Positions 33,366 through 42,241 of a stretch of 64,000 bases of DNA are shown here, piece by piece (position 1 is the first letter of the stretch; each line of letters begins with the position of its first letter). A program made the position numbers and the translations under genes. The notes beneath the pieces were generated by a model that did not search any database, was not told the origin of the DNA, and saw only the letters and a list, made by a program, of their open reading frames with translations. Source of the DNA: Anaerotignum propionicum (GTDB lineage Bacteria > Bacillota > Clostridia > Lachnospirales > Anaerotignaceae); the NCBI RefSeq assembly GCF_024461735.1, contig NZ_JANGAD010000005.1, forward strand, positions 186,001 through 250,000. The letters run 5' to 3'.

Positions 33366-33404
33366 CATATCATAATACGAAATAACATTTCGTATTATGA
33401 TATG
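33366..33404. repeat. 39-base perfect palindrome upstream of the IclR gene
   Basis: CATATCATAATACGAAAT and its exact complement ATTTCGTATTATGATATG are separated by three bases. No T run follows, so it is not a terminator. It lies about 200 bases upstream of the iclR start and is a candidate regulator-binding dyad. Confidence 0.75.
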
Positions 33405-33600
33405 AGGGCGAAAATATAACTAGGTAATGAAAACACAACGAGATTAGTTTTTATGCTAAAATGACTATGGAAAAAACGAAGGAAATGTCTTGCCCTTTTC
33501 ATTGAAAAGATAATGACTTCATCAAACATTTTATTGATTGTTACTTGGGAAAATAATATCATCTTGTATGGGGTTATGCACTAAGGGAGGTTAGAATAAA

Positions 33601-34401
33601 TTGAATGCAGATGTAAAACGGGAGAATAGTGTTAAGTCCATATTAAAGGCATTTCAGATTATTGAGGCACTAGATCGATTTGGAGAGCTTTCCATTGCCC
33701 AGTTAAGCCAGGCGCTATCTATGGATAAAACCACTGTACATCGTTTGATTCGTACCATAAAAGAGGCCGGATATATTGTACAGAATCCATATACCAGAAA
33801 ATATTCAAACAGTATTAAGCTTTTCACCATTGGCAGTAGCATTATCGAAAGAACTGGCTTGAAAGAAATTGCTAGACCATACTTAGAAACCCTTGCAAGT
33901 GAAACAAAGGAGACAATTAATTTAAGTATGCATAGCGGCAATACCATCGTTTATGTTGACAAGATTGAGAGCAATTCTGCCATAAAGGTGGGCATTAAAA
34001 CAGGAACAGCCCTTCCTATGTATTGTACTGGAATGGGGAAGGCAATTCTTGCGTTTCTTCCCGAAGATATTCAAAATGAAATTTTGGATAACACAGGTTT
34101 TCAAAAGCGTACAGAAAAGACGATCGCTAGCAGGGAAGCCCTCATTGATCAGCTGAATGTTGTTAGGAAAAATGGGTATGCCAAAGATGGAGAAGAATAT
34201 GTTGATGGACTCATATCTTTTGCTGCACCGATTTTCGATTACAGGAATAACCCGGTTGCCGCCCTCAGCATTTCCATGCCCAAGCTTCGATACAACGAAG
34301 CGGAAAACAGGGAGTATTACGTAAATCTTGTAAAGAATACGGCAACGGTACTTTCAAAAGAGCTAGGGAATGCTAATCCATTACATGAACACATCCTCTG
34401 A
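33601..34401 (+). CDS. IclR family transcriptional regulator
   Basis: A 266-residue regulator starting at TTG 33601 after AAGGGAGGTTAG. The N-terminal winged helix reads AFQIIEALDRFGELSIAQLSQALSMDKTTVHRLIRTI, and the IclR effector domain follows (LASETKETINLSMHSGNTIVYVDKIES, PMYCTGMGKAILAFL, ISFAAPIFDYRNNPVAALSISMP). IclR proteins typically control catabolic operons. It stands in front of the pan-type cluster on the same strand and is its likely controller, perhaps acting through the 39-base palindrome. Confidence 0.93.
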   Translation: MNADVKRENSVKSILKAFQIIEALDRFGELSIAQLSQALSMDKTTVHRLIRTIKEAGYIVQNPYTRKYSNSIKLFTIGSSIIERTGLKEIARPYLETLASETKETINLSMHSGNTIVYVDKIESNSAIKVGIKTGTALPMYCTGMGKAILAFLPEDIQNEILDNTGFQKRTEKTIASREALIDQLNVVRKNGYAKDGEEYVDGLISFAAPIFDYRNNPVAALSISMPKLRYNEAENREYYVNLVKNTATVLSKELGNANPLHEHIL

Positions 34402-34569
34402 TGCATTTTTTCTTGGATGTATGAAGGAAATTATATAGCTGTTATTGTTGGGTCTTTTCCTAGCCAATAGCTTCCTTAACTATCCGCCCACACTCTTCAC
34501 ATTAGCGTTCCATAGAAAATAAAGGACACAATATATTAGCTACTAAACAATCAAAGGAGGGGTAAAAAG

Positions 34570-35400
34570 ATGGCAAAAGTTAAAATGACGGTAGGGGATT
34601 TCAAAAAATTTAAAAAGGAGGGGAAGAAATTTAGCTTTGTAACCGCTTATGACTATACAACAGCTACTATTGTTGATGAAAGCGATTGCAACATTATCCT
34701 AGTGGGAGATTCTTTAGGGATGATTATGTTGGGTTACAAAGGGACAGAATCTGTAACGATGGATGATATGGTTCATCACATTCGCCCAGTGGTAAAGGGT
34801 GCTCCGAATACATGGATTATTGGAGATATGCCCTTTGGGTCATACATTACCCCGGAAATTGCAGTTGCCAACGCTGTTCGCCTCATCAAGGAGACAAATT
34901 GTGATTGCGTGAAACTAGAGGGTGGCGTAGAAATGCTTCCCCAGATTAAGGCAATTGTAGGAGTTGGCATCAATGTTATGGGACACATCGGGCTAACACC
35001 ACAAACAGCCTCTTCCCTAGGGGGATTTAAGGTGCAAGGCGGCACTCCTGATAGTGCTGCAAAGCTGATCAAGGATGCAATAGAATTAGAAAAAGCTGGA
35101 TGCTTTTCTATAGTATTGGAATGTGTTCCTTCTGGGGTTGGCAAAGCAGTAGCGGAAGCTGTGGAAATCCCAATTCTGGGAATTGGAGCAGGGCCCCATG
35201 TTGATTGCCAAGTTCTTGTAACCCAAGACCTTCTTGGAATGTACGGCGATTTTAAACCAAAATTTGTGAAGCAATTTGCCCAGGTTAGGCAGGTTATGAT
35301 TGAAGGACTCAACGAATTCCATAGGGAGACATTGGATGGAACTTTCCCGTCTCCTGAGTTTTCTTTTAATAAACAAGTAGATATACCAAAATTGTATTAA
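34570..35400 (+). CDS. panB: 3-methyl-2-oxobutanoate hydroxymethyltransferase (PanB)
   Basis: A 276-residue TIM-barrel enzyme that normally adds a hydroxymethyl group from methylene-THF to 2-oxoisovalerate, giving ketopantoate; the reaction is reversible. Motifs VTAYDYTTA, LVGDSLGMIMLGY, GDMPFGSY, VKLEGG and GHIGLTPQ contain the Mg and substrate ligands, and the length is normal. AAAGGAGGGG precedes the start. The biosynthetic partners panC and panD are absent. With an IclR regulator, two transporters and an amidohydrolase in the same cluster, operation in the degradative direction is possible. Confidence 0.95.
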   Translation: MAKVKMTVGDFKKFKKEGKKFSFVTAYDYTTATIVDESDCNIILVGDSLGMIMLGYKGTESVTMDDMVHHIRPVVKGAPNTWIIGDMPFGSYITPEIAVANAVRLIKETNCDCVKLEGGVEMLPQIKAIVGVGINVMGHIGLTPQTASSLGGFKVQGGTPDSAAKLIKDAIELEKAGCFSIVLECVPSGVGKAVAEAVEIPILGIGAGPHVDCQVLVTQDLLGMYGDFKPKFVKQFAQVRQVMIEGLNEFHRETLDGTFPSPEFSFNKQVDIPKLY

Positions 35401-35455
35401 TGGAAACAAGGTGCATTAGAACTTATCATAATTAAGTAGAAAGGAAAGCGGTTAA

Positions 35456-36376
35456 ATGAAAATTGCGATTATTGGGGCAGGAGCAATGGGGTGCCTTTAT
35501 GGGGCTAAATTATCTACAGTGCCTGACAACCAAGTTTTTCTCCTTGACATTTGGAAAGAGCATGTAGACGCCATTAACAATGGCGGTATCTATATGGAAG
35601 AGAATGGTGAATTGCTGCGTTATAATCATTTGACAGCTGCCACAGATGCAACTGGGGTTGGCGTTGTTGACTTGGCAATTATATTCGTAAAATCCACATT
35701 GACGGAGCAGGCCGTAGAAGCTAATAAAGCTGTGTTTGGTAATGATACAATCGCAATTACCTTGCAAAATGGGATAGGTAACATTGAAAGTATAGGTTCT
35801 TTGATTGGAACAGACAATGTGATGGCAGGAACCACCGCTCACGGTGCTACCATGTTGGGACCTGGAAAAATGCGTCATGCGGGTGTGGGAAAAACAATAA
35901 TAGGCGAGCTCTCCGGAGTAAGGACCAAAAGAATAAATAAAATTGCAGAACTTTTTTCTACAGCAGGATTGGAGGTTGAAGTTTCGGAAAACGTATTGGG
36001 CCTTGTGTGGGATAAACTTCTCGTCAATGTGGGTATTAATGCATTAACGGGAATTACAAAACTGACAAATGGTGAGCTTCTTCAATACCCTGAAATCGAA
36101 GAAATATTGGAAGAGGCTGTGAAGGAAGGGATTGCAGTTGCAAAAGCTAAGGGAATTGTGTTAGGCTTTACAGATCCTGTGGAACACACCAAGGAGGTTT
36201 GCAAAGCGACGGCAGCCAATAAATCATCGATGCTTCAGGATGTGCTGAAGCATAAGCCCACAGAAATTGAAATGATTAATGGTGCAGTTGTGAGAGAAGG
36301 CAAAAGGGCAGGCCTTGCTACTCCGGTAAACCAAGTGCTTTGTGCTCTAATTCATTATTTTGAGAAGGTGAAATAG
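35456..36376 (+). CDS. panE: 2-dehydropantoate 2-reductase (PanE family)
   Basis: A 306-residue NAD(P)-dependent enzyme interconverting ketopantoate and pantoate. The Rossmann motif is IAIIGAGAMGCLYGAKLS. The catalytic Lys lies in VWDKLLVNVGINALTGITKLTNG, and the C-terminal helical domain has KSSMLQDVLKHKPTEIEMINGAVVREG, the standard substrate-binding block with its Glu. After the second strand comes LLDIWKEHVDAI, an acidic residue that favours NAD(H); typical biosynthetic PanE is NADPH-specific and has a basic residue there. This fits an oxidative role. Confidence 0.93.
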   Translation: MKIAIIGAGAMGCLYGAKLSTVPDNQVFLLDIWKEHVDAINNGGIYMEENGELLRYNHLTAATDATGVGVVDLAIIFVKSTLTEQAVEANKAVFGNDTIAITLQNGIGNIESIGSLIGTDNVMAGTTAHGATMLGPGKMRHAGVGKTIIGELSGVRTKRINKIAELFSTAGLEVEVSENVLGLVWDKLLVNVGINALTGITKLTNGELLQYPEIEEILEEAVKEGIAVAKAKGIVLGFTDPVEHTKEVCKATAANKSSMLQDVLKHKPTEIEMINGAVVREGKRAGLATPVNQVLCALIHYFEKVK

Positions 36377-36454
36377 GTATACCGACTTTGCAACTCGCTG
36401 CAAGGAAGAATGTAGGGATGTTTATAACTTGATTAGATTAAAGGAGGGAAAGAT

Positions 36455-36751
36455 ATGGTGCCGAAACTGACGGAAAAGGAGAGAAATCTTCAGATTAAAA
36501 AGGAAGCTCTTATTTCCATTGGTCTTTATTTTGGTTTCTTTTTATGGTGGTATTTTACTGGCTATGGTTTGGCTGAAGCTTCCAAAGAGTATATTTATAT
36601 AATGGGGTTACCCCTTTGGTTCTTCCTAAGCTGCGTTGTCGGCTATGTATTATTCTGTATTGCTGTAATTGTTGTTGTAAAGCTGTTTTTCAAAGATTTT
36701 AGTCTTGATGAAATAGCGGATGAGGACAGTGAAGAGGAGGATCAAGGATGA
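36455..36751 (+). CDS. YhdT-family (DUF997) membrane protein
   Basis: A 98-residue protein with two membrane segments (IGLYFGFFLWWYFTGYG and GLPLWFFLSCVVGYVLFCIAVIVVV) and an acidic tail (DEIADEDSEEEDQG). In E. coli and many bacteria a YhdT-type subunit is encoded directly upstream of the pantothenate symporter PanF. The stop overlaps the start of the next gene by 4 bases, so the two are co-translated and probably form one carrier complex. Confidence 0.9.
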   Translation: MVPKLTEKERNLQIKKEALISIGLYFGFFLWWYFTGYGLAEASKEYIYIMGLPLWFFLSCVVGYVLFCIAVIVVVKLFFKDFSLDEIADEDSEEEDQG

Positions 36752-38253
36752 GTTCATATACAATAATTTTGATGACTGTTTTAGTGATCTATCTCCTTGC
36801 AAACTTGGGCATTGGTCTTTATATTAGTAAAAAACAAGCTAAAATTGATGCTGAAGCTGGTAACGGGTTTATTAATAATTACTTTATTGGTGGAAGGTCT
36901 ATGGGTGGTCTTGTTCTAGCGATGACGTTGATTGCTACTTTCACAAGTGCCAGCAGTTTTATCGGTGGACCCGGTGTTGCATATTCCAAAGGGCTTGTTT
37001 GGGTATACTTATCAATCATTCAGGTTCCTACAGCTTTCATTATTTTAGGCATTTTAGGTAAGAAGTTTGCCATTATTTCAAGAAAAACCAATGCTGTAAC
37101 GGTAACTGACTACTTAAAAGCAAGATATAAATCACCTGCAGTGGTTATCATTTCTTCTGTAGCTCTAGTTTTATTCTTTATTGCACAAATGATGTCTCAG
37201 TTTATTGGTGGGGCTGTTTTATTCCAAACAATTACAGGGCTTCCTTATGTATATGGTTTGCTTCTTTTTGGAGCTATTGTTATCCTTTATACTACCATTG
37301 GTGGATTTAAAGCGGTGGTAACTACGGATACTATACAGGGCTTGGTTATGGTAATGGGTGGTTTCATTATTTTGTTTACCATTATAAAGGTAGGCGGAGG
37401 ATTTGAAGCGATTGTTGAGAAACTTAATGTTGTGAATCCCACATGGAATGACCCTACCGTAGGTGGTACAACACCAAAGGCATATGTAATGTCTTTCTGG
37501 GTACTTGTTGGTGTTGGCGTATTGGGGCTACCTCAAACTGCCGTAAGAGGTATGGGTTTCAAGGATACAAAATCCCTCCACAGTGCTATGATTTACGGCA
37601 CCATCGTAGTAGGATTTTTGATGCTGGTTATGCATATCTCAGGGGCATTTGCACCTGCGATTTTAGATCCATCAGAGATACAATCTTCTGACTATGTTGT
37701 GCCTACGTTAGTATTAAAATATATGAATCCTGTAGTGGCAGGGTTGTTTATTGCGGCACCTCTATCTGCAGTTATGTCTACCGTATCTTCCCTATTAATT
37801 TTGGCTTCTGCGGCAATTGTAAAGGATATTTATCTAAACTACATTGCGCCGGAAAAAGGTAATATGGATAAGGAAGAAACAAAATTTGAAAAGAAAATTG
37901 GAAGGATGAGTATGATTACCACATTGGTGGTAGGTGTTATTGTATTTATATTTACAATTTATCCACCGGATTTAATTGTCTGGATTAATCTTTTTGCTAT
38001 GGGTGGCCTTGAGTGTGCATTCTTATGTCCAATTTTATTGGGATTATATTGGAAGAAAGCCAACGCTACAGGCGCAATTTTATCCAGTGTGATTGGTGTT
38101 GTTTGTTTCTTGCTTATGTCAAATTTTAAAGTGAGTATTTTGGGTACCACTCCAATTGTACCATCCATTGTGATTTCAATTGTAGTATTTATTGTTGGTA
38201 GTTGCTTTGGTAAGAAACCAGATGAAGATGTAATGAAATTATTTTTTTCATAA
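36748..38253 (+). CDS. panF: Sodium:solute symporter, pantothenate carrier-like (PanF)
   Basis: A 501-residue SSS-family carrier with about 13 hydrophobic segments. NYFIGGRSMGGLVLAMTLIATFTSASSFIGGPG is the family N-terminal signature with the Na-binding region, and FQTITGLPYVYGLLLFGAIVILYTTIGGFKAVVTTDTIQG the central block. Coupling to a YhdT-type subunit and neighbouring panB/panE point to pantothenate or pantoate uptake. The specificity is inferred from context. Confidence 0.85.
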   Translation: MSSYTIILMTVLVIYLLANLGIGLYISKKQAKIDAEAGNGFINNYFIGGRSMGGLVLAMTLIATFTSASSFIGGPGVAYSKGLVWVYLSIIQVPTAFIILGILGKKFAIISRKTNAVTVTDYLKARYKSPAVVIISSVALVLFFIAQMMSQFIGGAVLFQTITGLPYVYGLLLFGAIVILYTTIGGFKAVVTTDTIQGLVMVMGGFIILFTIIKVGGGFEAIVEKLNVVNPTWNDPTVGGTTPKAYVMSFWVLVGVGVLGLPQTAVRGMGFKDTKSLHSAMIYGTIVVGFLMLVMHISGAFAPAILDPSEIQSSDYVVPTLVLKYMNPVVAGLFIAAPLSAVMSTVSSLLILASAAIVKDIYLNYIAPEKGNMDKEETKFEKKIGRMSMITTLVVGVIVFIFTIYPPDLIVWINLFAMGGLECAFLCPILLGLYWKKANATGAILSSVIGVVCFLLMSNFKVSILGTTPIVPSIVISIVVFIVGSCFGKKPDEDVMKLFFS

Positions 38254-38426
38254 GGGAAAATGAAATTATTCTTACGTGCCAATGGGATTATGCTATTTAA
38301 CGGAAGGGAGCCCCACCTTTTTCGTGGGACGTTAACGTTAACTTTTACATGGGATGATGCATGGGACTTTCACTGCATAAAGTGTTGTTAATACCTTCTG
38401 CTATGAGGATTTGGGGGGAGGAGACA
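38254..38426. promoter_or_regulatory. Inter-cistronic region with hairpin and GTTAACGTTAAC palindrome
   Basis: CCCACCTTTTTCGTGGG (38312-38328) can fold into a small hairpin. GTTAACGTTAAC (38331-38342) is a perfect 12-base palindrome. The region may hold an internal regulator site or mRNA processing signal before the amidohydrolase gene. Confidence 0.35.
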
Positions 38427-40073
38427 ATGAAGTTTGACTTTTCATATATAGACACGGCTTTTATAGGTGGAAAGGTGATTACTGTTAATGAAAGAGACGA
38501 AATTGCAGAGGCTGTTGGGATAAAGAGAAATAAAATCGTTTTTGTTGGTTCAAATGAAGAAATTTTGAAGATTGTATCTGATAAAACGAAAATAATTGAT
38601 TTAAAGGGCAGAACTTTAATGCCGGGCTTGATAGACTCTCATTATCACCCTATTCTTTCTGGTCTTTTAGGCACGGATTTGGATGCACCAATGATTGATA
38701 CCTTTTATGGGAACTGTAAATCTCTTTCTGACATGTTAAATTTGGTTCGGGGAGCTGTGAAATTAAAAAAACCGGGACAATGGATTTCCATGATGGGATA
38801 TGAGCCTAGCCTTTTTCCGGAACAGCGTCATCCGACCATTGATGAATTGGACACTGCAGCACCAAACAATCCTGTGCACTGTATGCATGGGGGAGGACAT
38901 ATCTGCATGTATAACTCTAAAGCATTGGAATATTTAGATGTGTATTCTCCAGGGGATGCAAAGAAATATCCAGAAGATGAAGTGGAAGTTGTGGATGGAA
39001 AATTGACGGGAATGGTTAGGGGAAGTACCCATTTCTGGCTCTGGGGCAAAGTTGAATATACACAAGAGGCTCAGGCAAAGGCGGCAATGAAAGCACATCA
39101 GCATTGTTTAGAGAACGGGATTACATCAATTCACGATTGTGGAGAATGCGACAAACCGTCCTATCATATTATGCAGAAGCTCTGCAGAGAGGGAACGTTT
39201 AAAGTTCGTTCCTACATGATGTTGCATAGCATTTTTGGCAAAAGATATTCTTTGATGGATAATGAGCATTTTCTGGAATTAGGTTTAACCAGTGGTCTTG
39301 GAGATGAACATTTTAAGATTGGCAGTTCGAAATTTATGATTGATGGTGGCTCAGGGGGACCATCTTGTGCAACAAGAGAGCCTTACTCCCACAATCACAA
39401 TCTGCCAAGGGAAAGGGCTTGGGAGAGGGAGGAAGTTGCCGAATATATTAAAAAAATCAACGATGCCGAGTGTCAGGCAACTGCCCATGCCATTGGAGAT
39501 TTAGCAATTGAATTTATGGTAGAGGGATATGAAAAAGCCTTTGAAACAAATCCCAGACCAGATCTTCGTCATCGTATTGAGCATTGTACCATTGTGGATC
39601 AAAACTTAATAAACCGCATGGCAAAAATGAATATTTGCCCTAGTGTAAATGTATCTTCTATTCAGAAGATGGGAGCAAAATTCATTGAATTCTATGGCGA
39701 GAATCGAAATAAATATATCTGTGCCATTCGAAGCATGCTGGATGCCGGTATAAAATGCTCTTTACATAGTGATACGCCATCGTATCCTGCAGGGCTTGCT
39801 CTTTTAGATGCGGCTGTAAACCGCTACGACAGGTCTGTAGGGTTTCAGTGTGATAAAACCCAGGCTGTATCCGTTCTTGAAGCAATTCGTTGTGCTACAT
39901 TAAATGGAGCTTATAGTTCTTTTGAAGAAGAGATAAAAGGCAGCGTGGAGGTTGGGAAACTGGCAGATTTGATTGTTCTCTCAGGTGATATACTTTCTAT
40001 CCCCACCATGAGCATTATGGACTTGAAAGTAGAAATGACTATGATTGATGGTGTTATTGAGTATCAAAAGTAA
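38427..40073 (+). CDS. Amidohydrolase family protein (YtcJ-like, Amidohydro_3)
   Basis: A 548-residue metal-dependent hydrolase. The N-terminal beta-sandwich (IDTAFIGGKVITVNERDEIAEAVGI) leads to LMPGLIDSHYHP, where the His-x-His metal pair is expected. Later ligands lie in AHAIGDLAIEF, HRIEHCTIVD and LHSDTPSYPAG, and the C-terminal GSVEVGKLADLIVLS closes the sandwich. Family members hydrolyse amides and N-acyl compounds. ATG 38427 follows GGGGGGAGGAG; the frame opens at 38361. In this cluster hydrolysis of pantothenate or a pantetheine-like amide is an attractive role, but no member with that activity can be cited. Confidence 0.88.
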   Translation: MKFDFSYIDTAFIGGKVITVNERDEIAEAVGIKRNKIVFVGSNEEILKIVSDKTKIIDLKGRTLMPGLIDSHYHPILSGLLGTDLDAPMIDTFYGNCKSLSDMLNLVRGAVKLKKPGQWISMMGYEPSLFPEQRHPTIDELDTAAPNNPVHCMHGGGHICMYNSKALEYLDVYSPGDAKKYPEDEVEVVDGKLTGMVRGSTHFWLWGKVEYTQEAQAKAAMKAHQHCLENGITSIHDCGECDKPSYHIMQKLCREGTFKVRSYMMLHSIFGKRYSLMDNEHFLELGLTSGLGDEHFKIGSSKFMIDGGSGGPSCATREPYSHNHNLPRERAWEREEVAEYIKKINDAECQATAHAIGDLAIEFMVEGYEKAFETNPRPDLRHRIEHCTIVDQNLINRMAKMNICPSVNVSSIQKMGAKFIEFYGENRNKYICAIRSMLDAGIKCSLHSDTPSYPAGLALLDAAVNRYDRSVGFQCDKTQAVSVLEAIRCATLNGAYSSFEEEIKGSVEVGKLADLIVLSGDILSIPTMSIMDLKVEMTMIDGVIEYQK

Positions 40074-40150
40074 AGTCTTGTTTATATAAGCATATCAGAT
40101 AAAATTAGAATGCGTTGTTTATCATGATATAGAAAAAGGGGGCTCTGGAT

Positions 40151-41809
40151 ATGGCTCAAGAATCGAAGAGCATTAAATATGCCACATCATATAGGGAACA
40201 GCTCACTGTCCGTGGTATGATAATTGGTATCATCGGCGTAGTCATTGTTACATGTTCATCTATGTTTATTGCATTGAAAGCATCATCGTTACCCTTCCCC
40301 ATTATGTTTGTTGCACTGGTATCTATGTTTGCATTAAAGGCATTGGGAAGAACTAATATTAATGAAATCAACGTAACACACACCGCCATGTCAGCAGGTT
40401 CCATGGTGGCTGGTGGTGTAGCCTTTACCATTCCCACGATTTATATGCTGTATCCGAATTCAGAATTAGGTTTGGTCAAATTGCTTGTTATCACAATAAG
40501 TGGTACTATGCTGGGGCTTATATTTACATCTCTTATGAGAAAACAGTTTATAGAAACATCAAAACTTCCCTATGCCATGGGTCAAGCAGCAGCAGAGGCT
40601 CTGATTGTTGGGGACGAAGGCGGGAAAAAGGCACATACACTCTTTGGGGCATTGGGCTTTGCTGCTATTTGGACTGCGCTTCGCGACTGGTTCATGAAGA
40701 TTCCCGCTGTCCTTTGGTTTGGCGGGGGCAGCTGGTTGAACTATGGTTCCTACGGTGGTGTTTGGCTTTCACCAATGCTTATGTCTGTTGGCTATCTTGT
40801 CGGCCCCATATTTGTAGGTGTATGGTTCCTTGGTGCACTTATCGGTGACGTGGGTATTTTAATTGGTGGCCAACAATTTGGTTTTGTTGATGCGTCCACA
40901 GCAGCAAATATCAAAAGTGGTCTGGGACTTGGGATGATGGTGGGAACGGGCGTGGGCGTGTTTATAAAAAACATCCTTCCTAATTTTAAAGCTATCTTTG
41001 GGTCTATGGTGTCTAAGGATTCCATTGGAGATTCTATTGTCCCCTTGAGATGGGCACCAATCTTGATGGCACTTTTTGCAGCACTTTTTGTGATTATTGT
41101 TGATATACCTGTTGTTGCTGCGGTTATTACAATTATAGGGGTTTGGCTTGCAACTGCCATGTCATGTCAAACGGTGGGTATGTCTGCCATTAACCCTATG
41201 GAAGTGTTTGGTATTTTTGTACTGATTCTTGCGAAGCTTTGTTCTCCCGGAATTACAGAAGTTGCAGCCATTTGCATTGCGGCCGTTGTTGCCGTTGCTT
41301 GTGGTCTTGTAGGCGACGTTATGAACGATTTTAAAGCTGGGAGTATCTTGAAGTCTAGTCCTAAGGCTCAATGGACAGGAGAATTAATCGGTGGGCTTGT
41401 TGGAGCAGTTGTATCCGTTTTTGTAATCATGGCTATTATTCAGGCCTATGGTCCTTCTGCTTTTGGTAATCCGGAACTTTTTCCTGCAGCCCAGGCATCT
41501 GCTGTAGCAGCTATGGCTGGTGGAATTTCTCATGTTCCAGCTTTTTTAACTGGACTTGTGATAGCTGCCATTCTTTATATTGTTGGATTTTATCCTGTTA
41601 TGACCCTTGGACTTGGCGTTTATCTGCCGTTCTATCTATCCTTTACAGCGTTTATTGGGGCGGCAATCCGCTTCATTCTTGACAAAGTTTATCCTCAGTT
41701 TGAAAGAGAAGGAAAAGGTACTATTATTGGTGCAGGCCTTTTGGGTGGCGAAGCAGTGGTTGGTGTTATCATTGCAATGATTATGGCGGTTCAATTTATT
41801 GCCAAATAA
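40151..41809 (+). CDS. OPT family transporter
   Basis: A 552-residue polytopic protein of the oligopeptide/YSL (OPT) superfamily. The start (YREQLTVRGMIIGIIGVVIVTCSSMFIALKAS) and central EALIVGDEGGKKAHTLFGALGFAAIWTALRDW match bacterial OPT proteins, with roughly 15 hydrophobic segments. OPT proteins carry small peptides, metal-chelator complexes and related amides. It is the last gene of the pan-type cluster, directly after the amidohydrolase gene, so it could import that enzyme's substrate. Confidence 0.88.
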   Translation: MAQESKSIKYATSYREQLTVRGMIIGIIGVVIVTCSSMFIALKASSLPFPIMFVALVSMFALKALGRTNINEINVTHTAMSAGSMVAGGVAFTIPTIYMLYPNSELGLVKLLVITISGTMLGLIFTSLMRKQFIETSKLPYAMGQAAAEALIVGDEGGKKAHTLFGALGFAAIWTALRDWFMKIPAVLWFGGGSWLNYGSYGGVWLSPMLMSVGYLVGPIFVGVWFLGALIGDVGILIGGQQFGFVDASTAANIKSGLGLGMMVGTGVGVFIKNILPNFKAIFGSMVSKDSIGDSIVPLRWAPILMALFAALFVIIVDIPVVAAVITIIGVWLATAMSCQTVGMSAINPMEVFGIFVLILAKLCSPGITEVAAICIAAVVAVACGLVGDVMNDFKAGSILKSSPKAQWTGELIGGLVGAVVSVFVIMAIIQAYGPSAFGNPELFPAAQASAVAAMAGGISHVPAFLTGLVIAAILYIVGFYPVMTLGLGVYLPFYLSFTAFIGAAIRFILDKVYPQFEREGKGTIIGAGLLGGEAVVGVIIAMIMAVQFIAK

Positions 41810-41950
41810 AAGTCTCAAGATGCTCTTGCAAGAGAAATTAAGCCAGAAGCAATCTATCGACGGGTAAAGTCGACTGAACTGGCTTATGGACTGAAAGCTT
41901 AAAGTTTTAAAAACGTTTATTAATCATTCTGCAATGGTAAACTAAAAAAC

Positions 41951-41992
41951 AACCCAACAATAAGACCTGAAATCAAGGTTTTATTGTTGGGT
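41951..41992 (-). terminator. Terminator downstream of the P-type ATPase gene
   Basis: AACCCAACAATAA pairs with TTATTGTTGGGTT, with an inner ACCT/AGGT extension. On the minus strand the stem is followed by GTTTTTTAG. It is about 250 bases after the ATPase stop. The remainder of 41810-42241 shows no gene. Confidence 0.8.
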
Positions 41993-42241
41993 TAAGTAGC
42001 TATCATCGTTTTTACTTAGTAAGGACTCGCTTCAATTCAGATATATCAAAATATATTCTTCTTATTTAAGTGTGCCTTTCCATTTCTATTCTAAATGATT
42101 CATCAAATATTATTGAACTTCTATTTATCGTTATTACCATTTATCCTAGGATATTCTGGATATCGTTGTCAATGATATTGTAGGTGTATTGGCTTTTATT
42201 TGCATTCCTTTTCATAAGTTCTGGGAGACCATATTGCAAAA

